From Planctomycetaceae bacterium (lineage in GTDB: Bacteria > Planctomycetota > Planctomycetia > Pirellulales > UBA1268): a stretch of 10,653 nucleotides of DNA. The notes under the pieces were generated by a model. It did not search any database. It was not told the origin of the DNA and saw nothing but the letters and a program-made list of their open reading frames with translations. Positions 1-6,415 of this stretch are shown piece by piece. A program made the translations under genes and the position numbers. The first letter of the stretch is position 1. Each line of letters opens with the position of its first letter. Where the stretch lies: assembly GCA_005789975.1 (NCBI GenBank), contig SXWC01000015.1, forward strand, positions 1 through 10,653, read 5' to 3'.

Positions 1-1578
1 AAGCGGTGGCAGGACGTGATCGAGCTGCTCGACTCCGGGATCGACATCCAGGCGACGCTCAACGTGCAGCATGTCGAGAGCCTCGTCGATCTGGTGGAGG
101 AGACGACCGGCATCCGCGTCCGCGAGACGGTGCCCGACACGGTCCTGGAGCGGGCGGACGACATCGAGTTGATCGACCTGCCGCCCGACGAGCTCTTGAA
201 GCGGCTGCGGGACGGGAAGATCTACCTCCCCGACGTCGCCGCGCAGGCGGTCGAGCGGTTTTTCAAGCGGTCGAATCTGCTCCAGCTGCGGGAGTTGGCG
301 CTGGTGCGGATGGCGCGGCGGGCCGGCAGCGACATCGAGGAGACCCAACCCCCCGGTGCCGGTCGGCGGGTCGGGGGCGGGGAGCGGATCGTGGTCGGCG
401 TCGGCCCCGGGCCCGGATCGGCGCGGGCGATCCGTGACGGCGCCCGGATCGCGGCGGGGCTGCGGGCCGACTGGCTCGCCGTGACGGTGCGGAGGCCCTT
501 CGCGCGGCCCGGGCCCCCGGCGGAGGCCGAGGCGCTGGAGCGGAACCTGCGGCTGGCGGAATCACTCGGCGGGCAGGTCGCGCGGGTTGCGTCCTCGTCG
601 GTGCCCGTGGGGCTGCTCGACGAGGCCCGGCGGCTGTCCGCAACCCGGCTCGTCGTGGGCCGTCCCCGTCGGAAGGGATGGGTGTGGGGCCGCGAACGTG
701 TTCTCGACCAACTCGTCCGGGAGAGCGGACCGATCGACATCGTGGTGGCGGGAGCGCCGCTGTCTGACGCCCCTGCCCTGCCCGAATCACCGGCTCCACC
801 GATCGGCTTTGAGCGCCGCATGTGGATGGTGGCGTTCGTGGGAGGCCTGGTCGCCGCCGCCCTCTTCGTGGGCCGGCTGTTGCGACCGTGGGTGGACGAT
901 CACGACATGGCCGTGGTGTCGCTCCTGATCGTCGTCGCCGCCACGCTTCGCTTCGGCCGTTTCGCCGGCCTGCTGGCCGTGGTCCTGGGCGCCTTGGGCA
1001 TCGACCTCTTGTTTCTGCATCCGGAGTTCCAACTTGCCGTCAGTGACACGAAGGAGATCGTGTCGCTCGTGCTGCTCTTGTCGGCGGGGCTGGTGGTGGC
1101 GGAGCTCGTCGTGCGGGCCCGGGCCCAACGGGAACTGGCCCTGTTGGCGGAGCGTCGTCTCACCCGGCTCCTCGACCTCTCCCAGCGGCTCGCCGCCGCG
1201 GCCACCGCAGAGGACGTCGCCGCCGCGCTCGTCGCCACGGCCAGCGACATCACCGGCGGAGACGCCGAGGCGATGGTCGCGTCGCCGACCGGGGAGCTCA
1301 CGCGTGCGGCCCGCAGCGGCGTTGTGACCCACGCCACCGAGGATTCGGGGGTCATGCTCTGGTGCCACCTGTTCGGAAAGCCCGCGGGTCGGGGCACCGA
1401 GACCTTGCCGGGTGCAAGGATCACCTGTCTGCCCTTGCGCGAGGCGGGCCACGGATACGGCGTGCTCGTGATCGGCTGCAGTCCCCCCCGGGATCTCGAC
1501 CGGGATGAGCTGGAGTTGCTCACGACCGCCTGCCGTCAGGGTGCCTCGCGTTTGGCGGGGCTGGCCACTGGCTCGTGA
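1..1578 (+). CDS. kdpD: KdpD-like potassium/turgor sensor lacking a histidine kinase domain (5' end outside window)
   Basis: This is the C-terminal 525 residues of a KdpD-family protein. The frame is open from base 1 (KRWQDVIELLDSGIDIQATL), so the GTG at 16 is internal and the start lies upstream. Visible order: the end of the KdpD N-terminal sensor domain (about residues 1-110, with NVQHVESL, VRETVPD and DLPPDEL typical of the family); a universal-stress-protein domain (about 128-252, RIVVGVG to DIVVAGA); a hydrophobic DUF4118-type block of about four membrane spans (about 272-370); a short helical linker rich in Arg and Leu; and a GAF-like region to the end (about 396-525). By family comparison roughly 120 N-terminal residues, including the Walker A motif, lie outside the window. 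The protein stops at a TGA with no HisKA or HATPase domain, so no H-box or N/G boxes are present. Full-length KdpD controls kdpFABC expression through KdpE. This version could sense but not phosphorylate, unless it works with a separate kinase. The family assignment is firm; the regulatory role is inferred. Confidence 0.93.
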   Translation, partial: KRWQDVIELLDSGIDIQATLNVQHVESLVDLVEETTGIRVRETVPDTVLERADDIELIDLPPDELLKRLRDGKIYLPDVAAQAVERFFKRSNLLQLRELALVRMARRAGSDIEETQPPGAGRRVGGGERIVVGVGPGPGSARAIRDGARIAAGLRADWLAVTVRRPFARPGPPAEAEALERNLRLAESLGGQVARVASSSVPVGLLDEARRLSATRLVVGRPRRKGWVWGRERVLDQLVRESGPIDIVVAGAPLSDAPALPESPAPPIGFERRMWMVAFVGGLVAAALFVGRLLRPWVDDHDMAVVSLLIVVAATLRFGRFAGLLAVVLGALGIDLLFLHPEFQLAVSDTKEIVSLVLLLSAGLVVAELVVRARAQRELALLAERRLTRLLDLSQRLAAAATAEDVAAALVATASDITGGDAEAMVASPTGELTRAARSGVVTHATEDSGVMLWCHLFGKPAGRGTETLPGARITCLPLREAGHGYGVLVIGCSPPRDLDRDELELLTTACRQGASRLAGLATGS

Positions 1579-1599
1579 CTCGTGACGAGGACCGCGCCG

Positions 1600-2226
1600 T
1601 CAGGGCTGGCCAGCCGCGTCGAGCCGGCCGGCGACCTCGTCGTGCGCGGCATGGGCGGCACGAAGCGCACCGTTGACCTTCTGGGCGAGTTCCATCGCGG
1701 TCGCCGGGGCGATCGCCTCCCCGGCGTGGTGCTCGTGGAGCGACGCATGGGCCCGCCGGGCGATGCCGAGCTGCTTTTCCACGTCGGTGAGTTTGGCGAG
1801 GGCGGCGGCATCGCCGCGGGCCTGGGCCTGCACCTGCATCCGATCCACGTGCCGCTGGATGCGCTCGATGTCGTCGGCGATCACGTCGCTCGCCTCGCGG
1901 GCGACGAGCGAGTCGACCTCGCCGTGCGCGGCGATCTGCGCCGCATGGTCGTCGAGCGGGGCGGACTGAACCGCCGAGCCGGCCGCGGGAGCGGGCAAGG
2001 CAACACCGTGCGTCTCATGGAGATATCGCTGATACGTCTCGACGTGGGAACGAGCGTGCGAGAAGGAGTTGTGGGCGCTTTGGGCGTAGAAGTTGAAATC
2101 GCCTCGAGCCTTCGCACCGGCGTCCGGAGCAGCGACGCTCACGCTTCCTCCCAGCAGGGCCCAGACGACAGCCTGCGACACGACGACGGCGGAGAGGGCG
2201 AAACGTGCACGGTGACAGTGGCGCAT
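1600..2226 (-). CDS. Secreted histidine-rich helical protein of unknown function
   Basis: This encodes 208 residues starting at an ATG at 2226 (MRHCHRARFALSAVVV). Residues 1-33 look like a Sec signal peptide: a basic n-region, a hydrophobic core ALSAVVVSQAVVWALLGG, and probable cleavage near SVSVAA/PDA. The mature part is rich in Ala, His, Asp and Glu and is predicted by eye to be mostly helix. It has about 14 histidines, including the cluster HASLHEHHAGE (residues 160-170), and heptad-like stretches such as ADDIERIQRHVDRMQVQAQA (117-136). No cysteine remains after the signal, and no catalytic motif is evident. The gene faces the kdpD-like gene tail to tail, 21 bp apart. The histidines could bind metal or buffer charge, but this is speculation. 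The opposite strand is also open through here, but only this strand gives a signal peptide and an ordered amphipathic pattern. A weak GAGG-like ribosome site lies about 7 bases upstream of the ATG. Confidence 0.72.
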   Translation of the reverse strand: MRHCHRARFALSAVVVSQAVVWALLGGSVSVAAPDAGAKARGDFNFYAQSAHNSFSHARSHVETYQRYLHETHGVALPAPAAGSAVQSAPLDDHAAQIAAHGEVDSLVAREASDVIADDIERIQRHVDRMQVQAQARGDAAALAKLTDVEKQLGIARRAHASLHEHHAGEAIAPATAMELAQKVNGALRAAHAAHDEVAGRLDAAGQP

Positions 2227-2322
2227 GACAGCCTCGGGGGTGGGCGGTATGCCACGGACGGCTCTCTGGAAGTCAGCGAGCTCCTGGCTTGGTCAATCTA
2301 CTCTTCTTTATGCGTCGAGGTG

Positions 2323-2341
2323 CCCAAGAAAGCCGCTTGGG
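2323..2341. promoter_or_regulatory. Short inverted repeat CCCAAG-N7-CTTGGG upstream of the secreted protein gene
   Basis: CCCAAG (2323-2328) and CTTGGG (2336-2341) are perfectly complementary around a 7-base loop. The site lies about 100 bp upstream of the ATG at 2226 on the minus strand, where an operator or a leader hairpin could sit. There is no T-tract on either side, so a terminator is unlikely. A 6-bp palindrome of this kind can occur by chance in GC-rich DNA. Confidence 0.25.
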
Positions 2342-2425
2342 AAATGGGCGGAAGGCGGCGGGGACACCTCCCGCGGGATTCTCCGCTGTGGATGGGGCAG
2401 CCAGTCGCGACGTCTTGTGAGGGTC

Positions 2426-2558
2426 GGGGCTGCCCATGCCCCGTCGCCGGACGCTCGCTACGGACATCCTGTCCTTCGCTCACTCGACTGCCGCCGGCGC
2501 TCCGCCATCCTGGCTTCGCTTGGCGTCATACGCCGGCTCGCGGGGCATGGGCAGCCCC
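2426..2558. repeat. 133-bp element bounded by perfect 17-bp inverted repeats
   Basis: The left end GGGGCTGCCCATGCCCC (2426-2442) is repeated exactly in inverted form at the right end, GGGGCATGGGCAGCCCC (2542-2558). The match extends by one further G/C pair inwards. Each arm is itself an interrupted palindrome (GGGGC/GCCCC). Inside are two imperfect direct copies of a unit starting CGCCGG (2445 and 2492) that share CATCCTG (2465, 2506) and CTTCGCT (2474, 2514). A third CGCCGG sits at 2531. No target-site duplication is obvious in the flanks, and no transposase is encoded. The structure fits a MITE-like or REP/BIME-like repeat. A related end occurs alone at 4848-4870. Confidence 0.75.
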
Positions 2559-2654
2559 TCCCGGCACCATCGAGGATCGAAGACGAGTGTGGTGCGCGAA
2601 TCCCGTGCCGAACAGGAGGGTCATGGATGATTGTGTTTATGGACAATGAGCCGA

Positions 2655-3437
2655 TCATGGCCGCCGCTCACAGCGTGGGACGAGCCAGGCGGTGCACCAG
2701 GCCACGACCTGGAAGCCGAGCGCGTCGTAGAGCGGCCGGCCCGCGTCGGTGGCGATCAGGAAGGCGGCCGAGGCACCGGCCGCGAAGCGGTCCGCGAGAG
2801 CGTGCGTCAGACCGGCCCGGGCGATGCCGCGGCGACGCAGGGCGGGCGGGGTGGCCATCGACCAGATGCCGACGAGCCCGTCGTGCGAGGTGGTCTGGAG
2901 GCAGCCGACCGGCTCCTCGCCGTCCAGAACCATCTCGAGCGTGACGTCTTCGGAGTCGAGAAGCGACGGTCGGAACGCGGCATCCACCAGCGGAGCCGGC
3001 AGCTCGAATGCCTCCGAGATCACGCGATTGGCCGATTCGAGATCGCGGGGCATGGTCACCCTGCGAACCGTGAACCGCGGATCAGCGGCCAGCGGGCCCG
3101 GTGCACGCATCATCAACGGCATCCGCGCGGCGGCGATCATGCCCGGATCGGCGACGTCGCAGCCCGCTTCGAGCCCGGCCGAGTCGGCGACCAAAAGCAG
3201 GCCGGGCAGGTCGCGGCGGCAAAGCGCGTCGGCCAAGTGGCCGATGCTCGCGGCCGCGTCGGCCGCGTCCCAGACGACGCCGCAGTTCAAGTCAGGGGCT
3301 GAAACACCCGTCAACGCCAGCATCCCGCCAGGCACATGGATCACGTCGTGGCCGGGTGCCGAGCGGAAGAGCTGCTCGAAGCCATGGCCCGCCGCCTGCC
3401 AGAGCGTCGACTCCCGGAGATCTGGTGGGACGTTCAC
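2655..3437 (-). CDS. GNAT-family N-acetyltransferase
   Basis: This encodes 260 residues. The GNAT core lies in the C-terminal half (about 120-250). It has a strand-rich start (RFTVRRVTMPRDLESANRVI), the acetyl-CoA-binding motif A around GIWSMATPPALRRRGIARA (190-208, with RRRGIA as the Q/RxxGxG/A loop), and a closing motif B region with LYDALGFQVV (236-245). Residues 1-110 are a less conserved N-terminal domain, as in two-domain GNAT proteins. The enzyme should move an acetyl group from acetyl-CoA to an amine; the substrate cannot be read from the sequence. The start is GTG at 3437, inside the GTGA that also ends the upstream methyltransferase gene. GGAG lies about 9 bases before it, within that gene, which supports this start and implies translational coupling. 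The methyltransferase and this enzyme probably act on the same or linked small molecules; that is inference from gene order. Confidence 0.88.
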   Translation of the reverse strand: MNVPPDLRESTLWQAAGHGFEQLFRSAPGHDVIHVPGGMLALTGVSAPDLNCGVVWDAADAAASIGHLADALCRRDLPGLLLVADSAGLEAGCDVADPGMIAAARMPLMMRAPGPLAADPRFTVRRVTMPRDLESANRVISEAFELPAPLVDAAFRPSLLDSEDVTLEMVLDGEEPVGCLQTTSHDGLVGIWSMATPPALRRRGIARAGLTHALADRFAAGASAAFLIATDAGRPLYDALGFQVVAWCTAWLVPRCERRP

Positions 3438-4465
3438 GAGGCGTTCTCCAGCGTCGCCTCGATGATCGACACCACCGACGCCGTGGGGACGACCTTCGTC
3501 ATCCGCAGGCCGGCGGCGGCGAAGAGGCGGGCGAACTCCGTCGGGCTGCGCTCCCGCCCCCCGACCGACACGAGCATTTCGATGTCGCAGACCTTGCTGA
3601 AGTGGGGCGAGTCGGTGTCGGGCACCACCATCTCGACCACCAGCACCCGCCCCCGCGCCGGCAGCGCATCCCGGACTCGACCGAGCAGCCGCACGCAGTC
3701 GTCATCGGGCCAGTCGTGGAGGATGTGCTTCAAGACGACGGTGTCGGCGGTGAACGGGAGCGGATCGAAGAAACTTCCGGTCACGATGCGTGCGCGGTCG
3801 GCAACCCCGGCGGTCGCGAGCTGCTCCGGCGCGCCGGCCACCGCGGCCGGCAGATCGAAGAGAATGCCGCCCGTGTGCGGCGCCGCGGCGAGGATCGCCG
3901 CCAGGAGGTGTCCGTGCCCGCCCCCGATGTCCGCGACGACGCCGCACCCGGAGAAATCGTGGGCGGCGAGCACTGCCGGGATGGTGGTGCCCGAAAAACT
4001 CGTCATGGCCCGATGGAAGATGGCACCGAGCGGCGGATTCGCCTCGGTGAGATAGGCGAAGAGATCCATGCCGTGCACCATCGGCCACGCGGGCCGGCCG
4101 GTGCGAACGCTCTCGAGCAGGTGGCCGAAGACCCGCCAGTGGGGCTCCTCGCACCACCAGATGGCGAGGTCGCGGAGGCTCTCCCCGCCACCGGTCGTGA
4201 GCGTCGAGGAGAGGGGCGTGTTTGCATACTCGCCGGAGGGAGCTTGCGCGAAAATGCCCTGGGCCACGAGCAGCCGCATCACTCGGGTCAGGGCCACTTC
4301 ATCGACGGCCAGGTCGCGGGCGAGCGTGGCCCCGGTCACCGGGCCGGCGACGAGACGGTCGGCGATGCCGAGCTTCGCCGCCACATACACCGCCTGGGCG
4401 ATGAAGGCGCCGCTCAAGACCTCGATCACCCGTGCAGACGCCGAAACGGCTTGCTCGGCCATCAT
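3434..4465 (-). CDS. SAM-dependent O-methyltransferase of the plant COMT / hydroxyindole-O-methyltransferase type
   Basis: This encodes 343 residues from the ATG at 4465. The N-terminal part (about 5-100) is the helical winged-helix dimerisation domain (AKLGIADRL, RVMRLLVAQGIF). The Rossmann domain has SAM motif I DIGGGHGHLL (179-188), the acidic loop LFDLP (202-206) and GSFFDPLP (230-237). The catalytic-base motif is KHILHDWPDDD (246-256), with His250 in the position of the general base in this family. GRVLVVEMVVPD (272-283) follows. It should methylate a hydroxyl group, often phenolic, on a small molecule. The frame stays open 60 codons further upstream, but GGAGG lies 5 bases before 4465 and the extension has no homology-like pattern, so I use 4465; the second ATG at 4462 is also possible. 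Its TGA overlaps the acetyltransferase start. The family is clear; the substrate is unknown. Confidence 0.9.
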   Translation of the reverse strand: MMAEQAVSASARVIEVLSGAFIAQAVYVAAKLGIADRLVAGPVTGATLARDLAVDEVALTRVMRLLVAQGIFAQAPSGEYANTPLSSTLTTGGGESLRDLAIWWCEEPHWRVFGHLLESVRTGRPAWPMVHGMDLFAYLTEANPPLGAIFHRAMTSFSGTTIPAVLAAHDFSGCGVVADIGGGHGHLLAAILAAAPHTGGILFDLPAAVAGAPEQLATAGVADRARIVTGSFFDPLPFTADTVVLKHILHDWPDDDCVRLLGRVRDALPARGRVLVVEMVVPDTDSPHFSKVCDIEMLVSVGGRERSPTEFARLFAAAGLRMTKVVPTASVVSIIEATLENAS

Positions 4466-4475
4466 CGTTGCCTCC
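4466..4475 (-). promoter_or_regulatory. Strong ribosome binding site that fixes the methyltransferase start
   Basis: On the minus strand the sequence reads GGAGG CAACG ATG ATG. This gives a consensus Shine-Dalgarno core 5 bases before the ATG at 4465 and 8 before the one at 4462. It is the best ribosome site seen in the window and argues against the longer open frame reaching up to 4645. Confidence 0.75.
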
Positions 4476-4641
4476 CTGCCGCCCGGCCAACCGACCGTTC
4501 CACGACGGGTCACCGTCGCCGTCCGTAATCCCCGGTGCGCTCCTGCCACGGACAGGAAGCCGAAAACTCCGCCTCCTGCTGCTCCCGCAGCGACTGCGAC
4601 GAAATCGCCTGGATCGGTCCGTTGGGGGCAGCACGAAGATT

Positions 4642-4875
4642 TCACTTGTGCCGCAAGTAGCCGTCAAGCACGCCCATCACCGATCGCGGCAGGGCCGGCA
4701 TCGCCCCCCGCCGATCGCTGCCCTGCTTCTGCAGGAGTTGGTCGTAGCACTGCGTCTGGATGTCGCCGAGTGGCACGAGCCACTGCTGCTGGGGATCGCC
4801 CGGCTGATCGGGAGGAACGTCGCCTTGGTTGACCCGACCCCGGGCGGCGGGGCATGGGCAGCCCCGACCCGGCAT
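4642..4875 (-). pseudogene. Short reading frame whose 5' end is a palindromic repeat; possible gene remnant
   Basis: The open frame gives 77 residues. From about residue 14 (VNQGDVPPDQPGDP) to the end (SVMGVLDGYLRHK) the composition looks like real protein: mixed Gln, Asp, Leu and Tyr, GC-rich third positions, and an amphipathic stretch GDIQTQCYDQLLQKQ (37-51). Residues 2-10 (PGRGCPCPA) are only the translation of the repeat at 4848-4870. No ATG, GTG or TTG codon exists in frame between the repeat and the protein-like part, and I see no ribosome site before the ATG at 4875. The simplest reading is the 3' fragment of a former gene whose front was lost at the repeat. A real small protein starting inside the repeat is the alternative. 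It lies upstream of, and in line with, the methyltransferase/acetyltransferase pair. I do not recognise a family. Confidence 0.35.
4848..4870 (-). repeat. Solitary copy of the GGGGCTGCCCATGCCCC repeat end
   Basis: On the minus strand this 23-bp stretch is identical to 2421-2443. After one mismatch the match continues for CGCC, so about 28 positions align with one difference. The core arms GGGGC and GCCCC can fold around a 7-base loop. It lies about 46 bp beyond the stop of the PEP-CTERM gene on the minus strand, where it might also act as a 3' hairpin, and inside the front of the short frame at 4642-4875. No second inverted arm is found nearby, so this is a single end rather than a full element. 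Confidence 0.75.
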
Positions 4876-4916
4876 CCTGCTTTCGGTGCGTCACTGGGAC
4901 GAGCGGCGGCGACGGT

Positions 4917-5864
4917 TCACGAACTGCACGACCGCGACCATTTTCGCCTTCTCACCTGCCATCCGGCCGCGAGGGCGACGCCCAGGGCCGCAATCGACAG
5001 GCTGCCGGGTTCGGGCACGAGCACCGATTCGGGGTCCGTGCCGAAGCCGAAGGCCACGTCGCCATTCACCCAGGAGGCGTCGAAGCCCACGAGGCTCTGG
5101 TCGCTCGTGAAGGTGAACACCGCTTCTGTGCGGAGCAGTCTCGTGTCCTCCAGGCTGCCGGCAGGGTCCACATCCGAGCCGATGGCGGTGCCCGTGCTGT
5201 AGATGCCGAGGTTGATCATCGATTCCGGCTCGACACCCTTCACGACGATGCCGTTGAAGGGGCTCGCGCCGGCGAGGTAGTTGGCGATGTTGGTGTTGCC
5301 GACGGTGCCGATGCCAAATCTGAATCCGGGGACGGGCGGCGGTGTCGTGGTGATGAACTGCCAGCCTTCGTTGAGGTCCTTCTCGGCCACGAGGTTGGAC
5401 GGAGCGGTGGCGGCCGTTCCCGACGTCGTCCAGGTTCCCCCGCCGATCACGAGGTCCGGTTCCCACGAGACGGGCCGGTCAGAGGTGCCCGAGAGCACCT
5501 GAAACGCCTGCCCCGTTCCTGAATTGTAGTTCAGCGAGAGCGGGATCGTGCCGCTCGGATTGGCGAGATTGAAGTAGAAGCTCGAGAGGACGTCGGCCTT
5601 GAACTTCGTCGCTGATCCGGAGTTCTGCAGCGTGATCTTCAGGGAGTTGGCACCCCCCGCCGCCGAGCCGGTGGTGAAGATCGCCGACACGAAGAGCGGC
5701 GTACCTTCCGCCGACAGGCCCGCCTTCGAGAGCGTGAGGGTGTCGGCGGAGGAGTTCGCGGCGAATAGCAGGATGGCCGTGGCGACCGCCGGGGCGAAAA
5801 ACCGCCCGCAGAACACCGGCGCGCGCGATACGGTCTCGAGAAACGCTGACAGGAGGCATGGCAT
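4917..5864 (-). CDS. PEP-CTERM domain surface/exported protein
   Basis: This encodes 315 residues from the ATG at 5864. Residues 1-40 form a long signal peptide, with the hydrophobic core RFFAPAVATAILLFAA (21-36) and probable cleavage after NSSA. The body is rich in Ser, Thr, Gly and Asn and is predicted to be beta-strand (for example SLKITLQNSGSATKFKAD, 74-91), like other secreted PEP-CTERM proteins. The C terminus has the sorting signal: VPEP (283-286), a hydrophobic span IAALGVALAAGW and the basic RRRK (305-308). Seven residues (WSRSCSS) follow, a little longer than usual. In this system an exosortase, not in the window, cleaves at PEP and hands the protein to the outer surface or the exopolysaccharide. 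GGAG lies 9 bases before the ATG at 5864; the in-frame ATG at 5879 and the start at 5990 lack such a site. Function beyond surface location is unknown. Confidence 0.88.
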   Translation of the reverse strand: MPCLLSAFLETVSRAPVFCGRFFAPAVATAILLFAANSSADTLTLSKAGLSAEGTPLFVSAIFTTGSAAGGANSLKITLQNSGSATKFKADVLSSFYFNLANPSGTIPLSLNYNSGTGQAFQVLSGTSDRPVSWEPDLVIGGGTWTTSGTAATAPSNLVAEKDLNEGWQFITTTPPPVPGFRFGIGTVGNTNIANYLAGASPFNGIVVKGVEPESMINLGIYSTGTAIGSDVDPAGSLEDTRLLRTEAVFTFTSDQSLVGFDASWVNGDVAFGFGTDPESVLVPEPGSLSIAALGVALAAGWQVRRRKWSRSCSS

Positions 5865-5950
5865 GTCGTTGATCTCCATCGTCTGACACGCCGGCCCTGG
5901 CGACTTCTTCTCGGAATGAACGTCTGGGAATGACTCAGGCTGTGAACACG

Positions 5951-5978
5951 ACTGCGAAAACGAAACTGCGAAAACGAA
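5951..5978. repeat. Perfect 14-bp tandem duplication (ACTGCGAAAACGAA x2)
   Basis: ACTGCGAAAACGAA occurs at 5951-5964 and again immediately at 5965-5978, with no mismatch. It is much richer in A than the surrounding sequence. It lies about 90-115 bp upstream of the PEP-CTERM start on the minus strand, where it would read TTCGTTTTCGCAGT twice. It could be a paired regulator site in the promoter region, or simply a slippage product. Confidence 0.7.
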
Positions 5979-5994
5979 AAGGGCCGCCATGAAA

Positions 5995-6015
5995 GGCTCC
6001 CCGTTCGGGGAGTCC
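5995..6015 (-). terminator. Hairpin CTCCCC-GAAC-GGGGAG, terminator-like on the minus strand
   Basis: On the minus strand a 6-bp perfect stem, CTCCCC/GGGGAG (5997-6012), closes a GAAC loop. Two more GG/CC pairs extend it past a bulged A. The bases CCTTTC follow directly, and further T-rich runs come about 15 bases later. It lies 12-15 bases after a TAG at 6028 that ends a short basic frame. It may end transcription entering from the right before the PEP-CTERM gene. The U-tract is short, so this is tentative. Confidence 0.4.
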
Positions 6016-6415
6016 GCTCATGTCGGCCTACTTGGCGATCAGGCCCCGCGGCACGGTGCCCAGATCACTCGTCTTCCGAAGTCGTCGTGGCGGAGATCGC
6101 TTGCGGACCCGGAGGGCCGCCTGCAGACTCCGCTCACGACGAACCTTTCGCGGCGTGGTCCGGCAAAGTCAAACGTCGATTTTCCGGCGGGCGTGGAGCC
6201 GGCTGTCACGACCGGGAATCCCGCCGCAGAGCGGACATGGCCCGGGGGCCCGGGCGGCCGTTTCCCGCTGGCCACGGAAGCGGAGCGTTGCGTGGGCGTG
6301 CATCCGGAGGCGACACTCCACCCCGTGCCCCGGCCAACGGGCGTGGGCAGCCGCGGCGGAGGACGGCCGGCCGCGGCGGGTGGTTCATCCGGCCAACCCC
6401 GTCGAGCAGTTTCAG

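Larger units (their letters stand above)
2227..2654. other. Gene-free interval with a repeat element and a leader-like hairpin
   Basis: These 428 bp lie between the start of the secreted His-rich protein gene and the stop of the acetyltransferase gene. They hold the inverted-repeat element at 2426-2558 and a 6-bp hairpin at 2323-2341. A locally AT-richer patch sits at 2625-2650, just beyond the acetyltransferase stop. Short open frames cross the interval in several phases, but their translations are Arg/Ser/Pro-rich, show no recognisable domain and partly consist of the repeat itself. I therefore call no gene here. The promoter of the minus-strand gene at 2226 should lie in 2230-2330, but I see no convincing -35/-10 pair. 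Confidence 0.6.
5865..6415. other. Gene-free interval upstream of the PEP-CTERM and CPXCG genes
   Basis: About 550 bp lie between the diverging starts of the PEP-CTERM gene (minus) and the CPXCG gene (plus). The interval holds a 14-bp tandem repeat (5951-5978) and a strong hairpin (5995-6015). Just beyond the hairpin is a short basic minus-strand frame, 6028-6168, that has no ATG, GTG or TTG start. All three plus-strand phases stay open for long stretches because of high GC, but their translations are Arg/Ser/Pro/Gly-rich with no domain signal, so I do not call them. Promoters for both flanking genes should lie here, but I see no confident -35/-10 pair. Confidence 0.55.

Noticed and set aside
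1570..1588. CTCGTGACTCGTGACGAG at the end of the kdpD-like gene, as a terminator or repeat.
   Set aside because: The arms are only 5 bp and overlap a short direct repeat. There is no T-tract, and it is too weak to call.
2394..2402. GGGGCAGCC, and a similar GTGGGCAGCCGC near 6344, as further copies of the palindromic repeat.
   Set aside because: Only 8-10 bases match, and the second arm is missing. This level of similarity is expected by chance.
1582..2649. Long open frame on the plus strand opposite the secreted His-rich protein gene.
   Set aside because: It is a mirror of the minus-strand gene caused by GC-rich third positions. It has no signal peptide or domain, and it runs on into the repeat element.
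2458..2658. Small minus-strand frame of 66 residues ending in the repeat element.
   Set aside because: Much of it is the translated repeat (GRGCPCPAS and the internal units). There is no ribosome site or independent protein-like content.
3101..4528. Long plus-strand open frame opposite the methyltransferase and acetyltransferase genes.
   Set aside because: The minus strand encodes two unmistakable enzymes with intact motifs. The plus-strand translation is Arg/His/Gly-rich and without domain signal.
4466..4645. Sixty-codon N-terminal extension of the methyltransferase (up to 4645), including a hydrophobic stretch that could look like a signal peptide.
   Set aside because: A consensus ribosome site directly precedes 4465, cytoplasmic methyltransferases of this family have no signal peptide, and the shorter length (343) matches the family.
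5989..6415. Three overlapping plus-strand open frames before the CPXCG gene.
   Set aside because: All are Arg/Ser/Pro/Gly-rich without motifs. They stay open only because stop codons are rare at this GC content.
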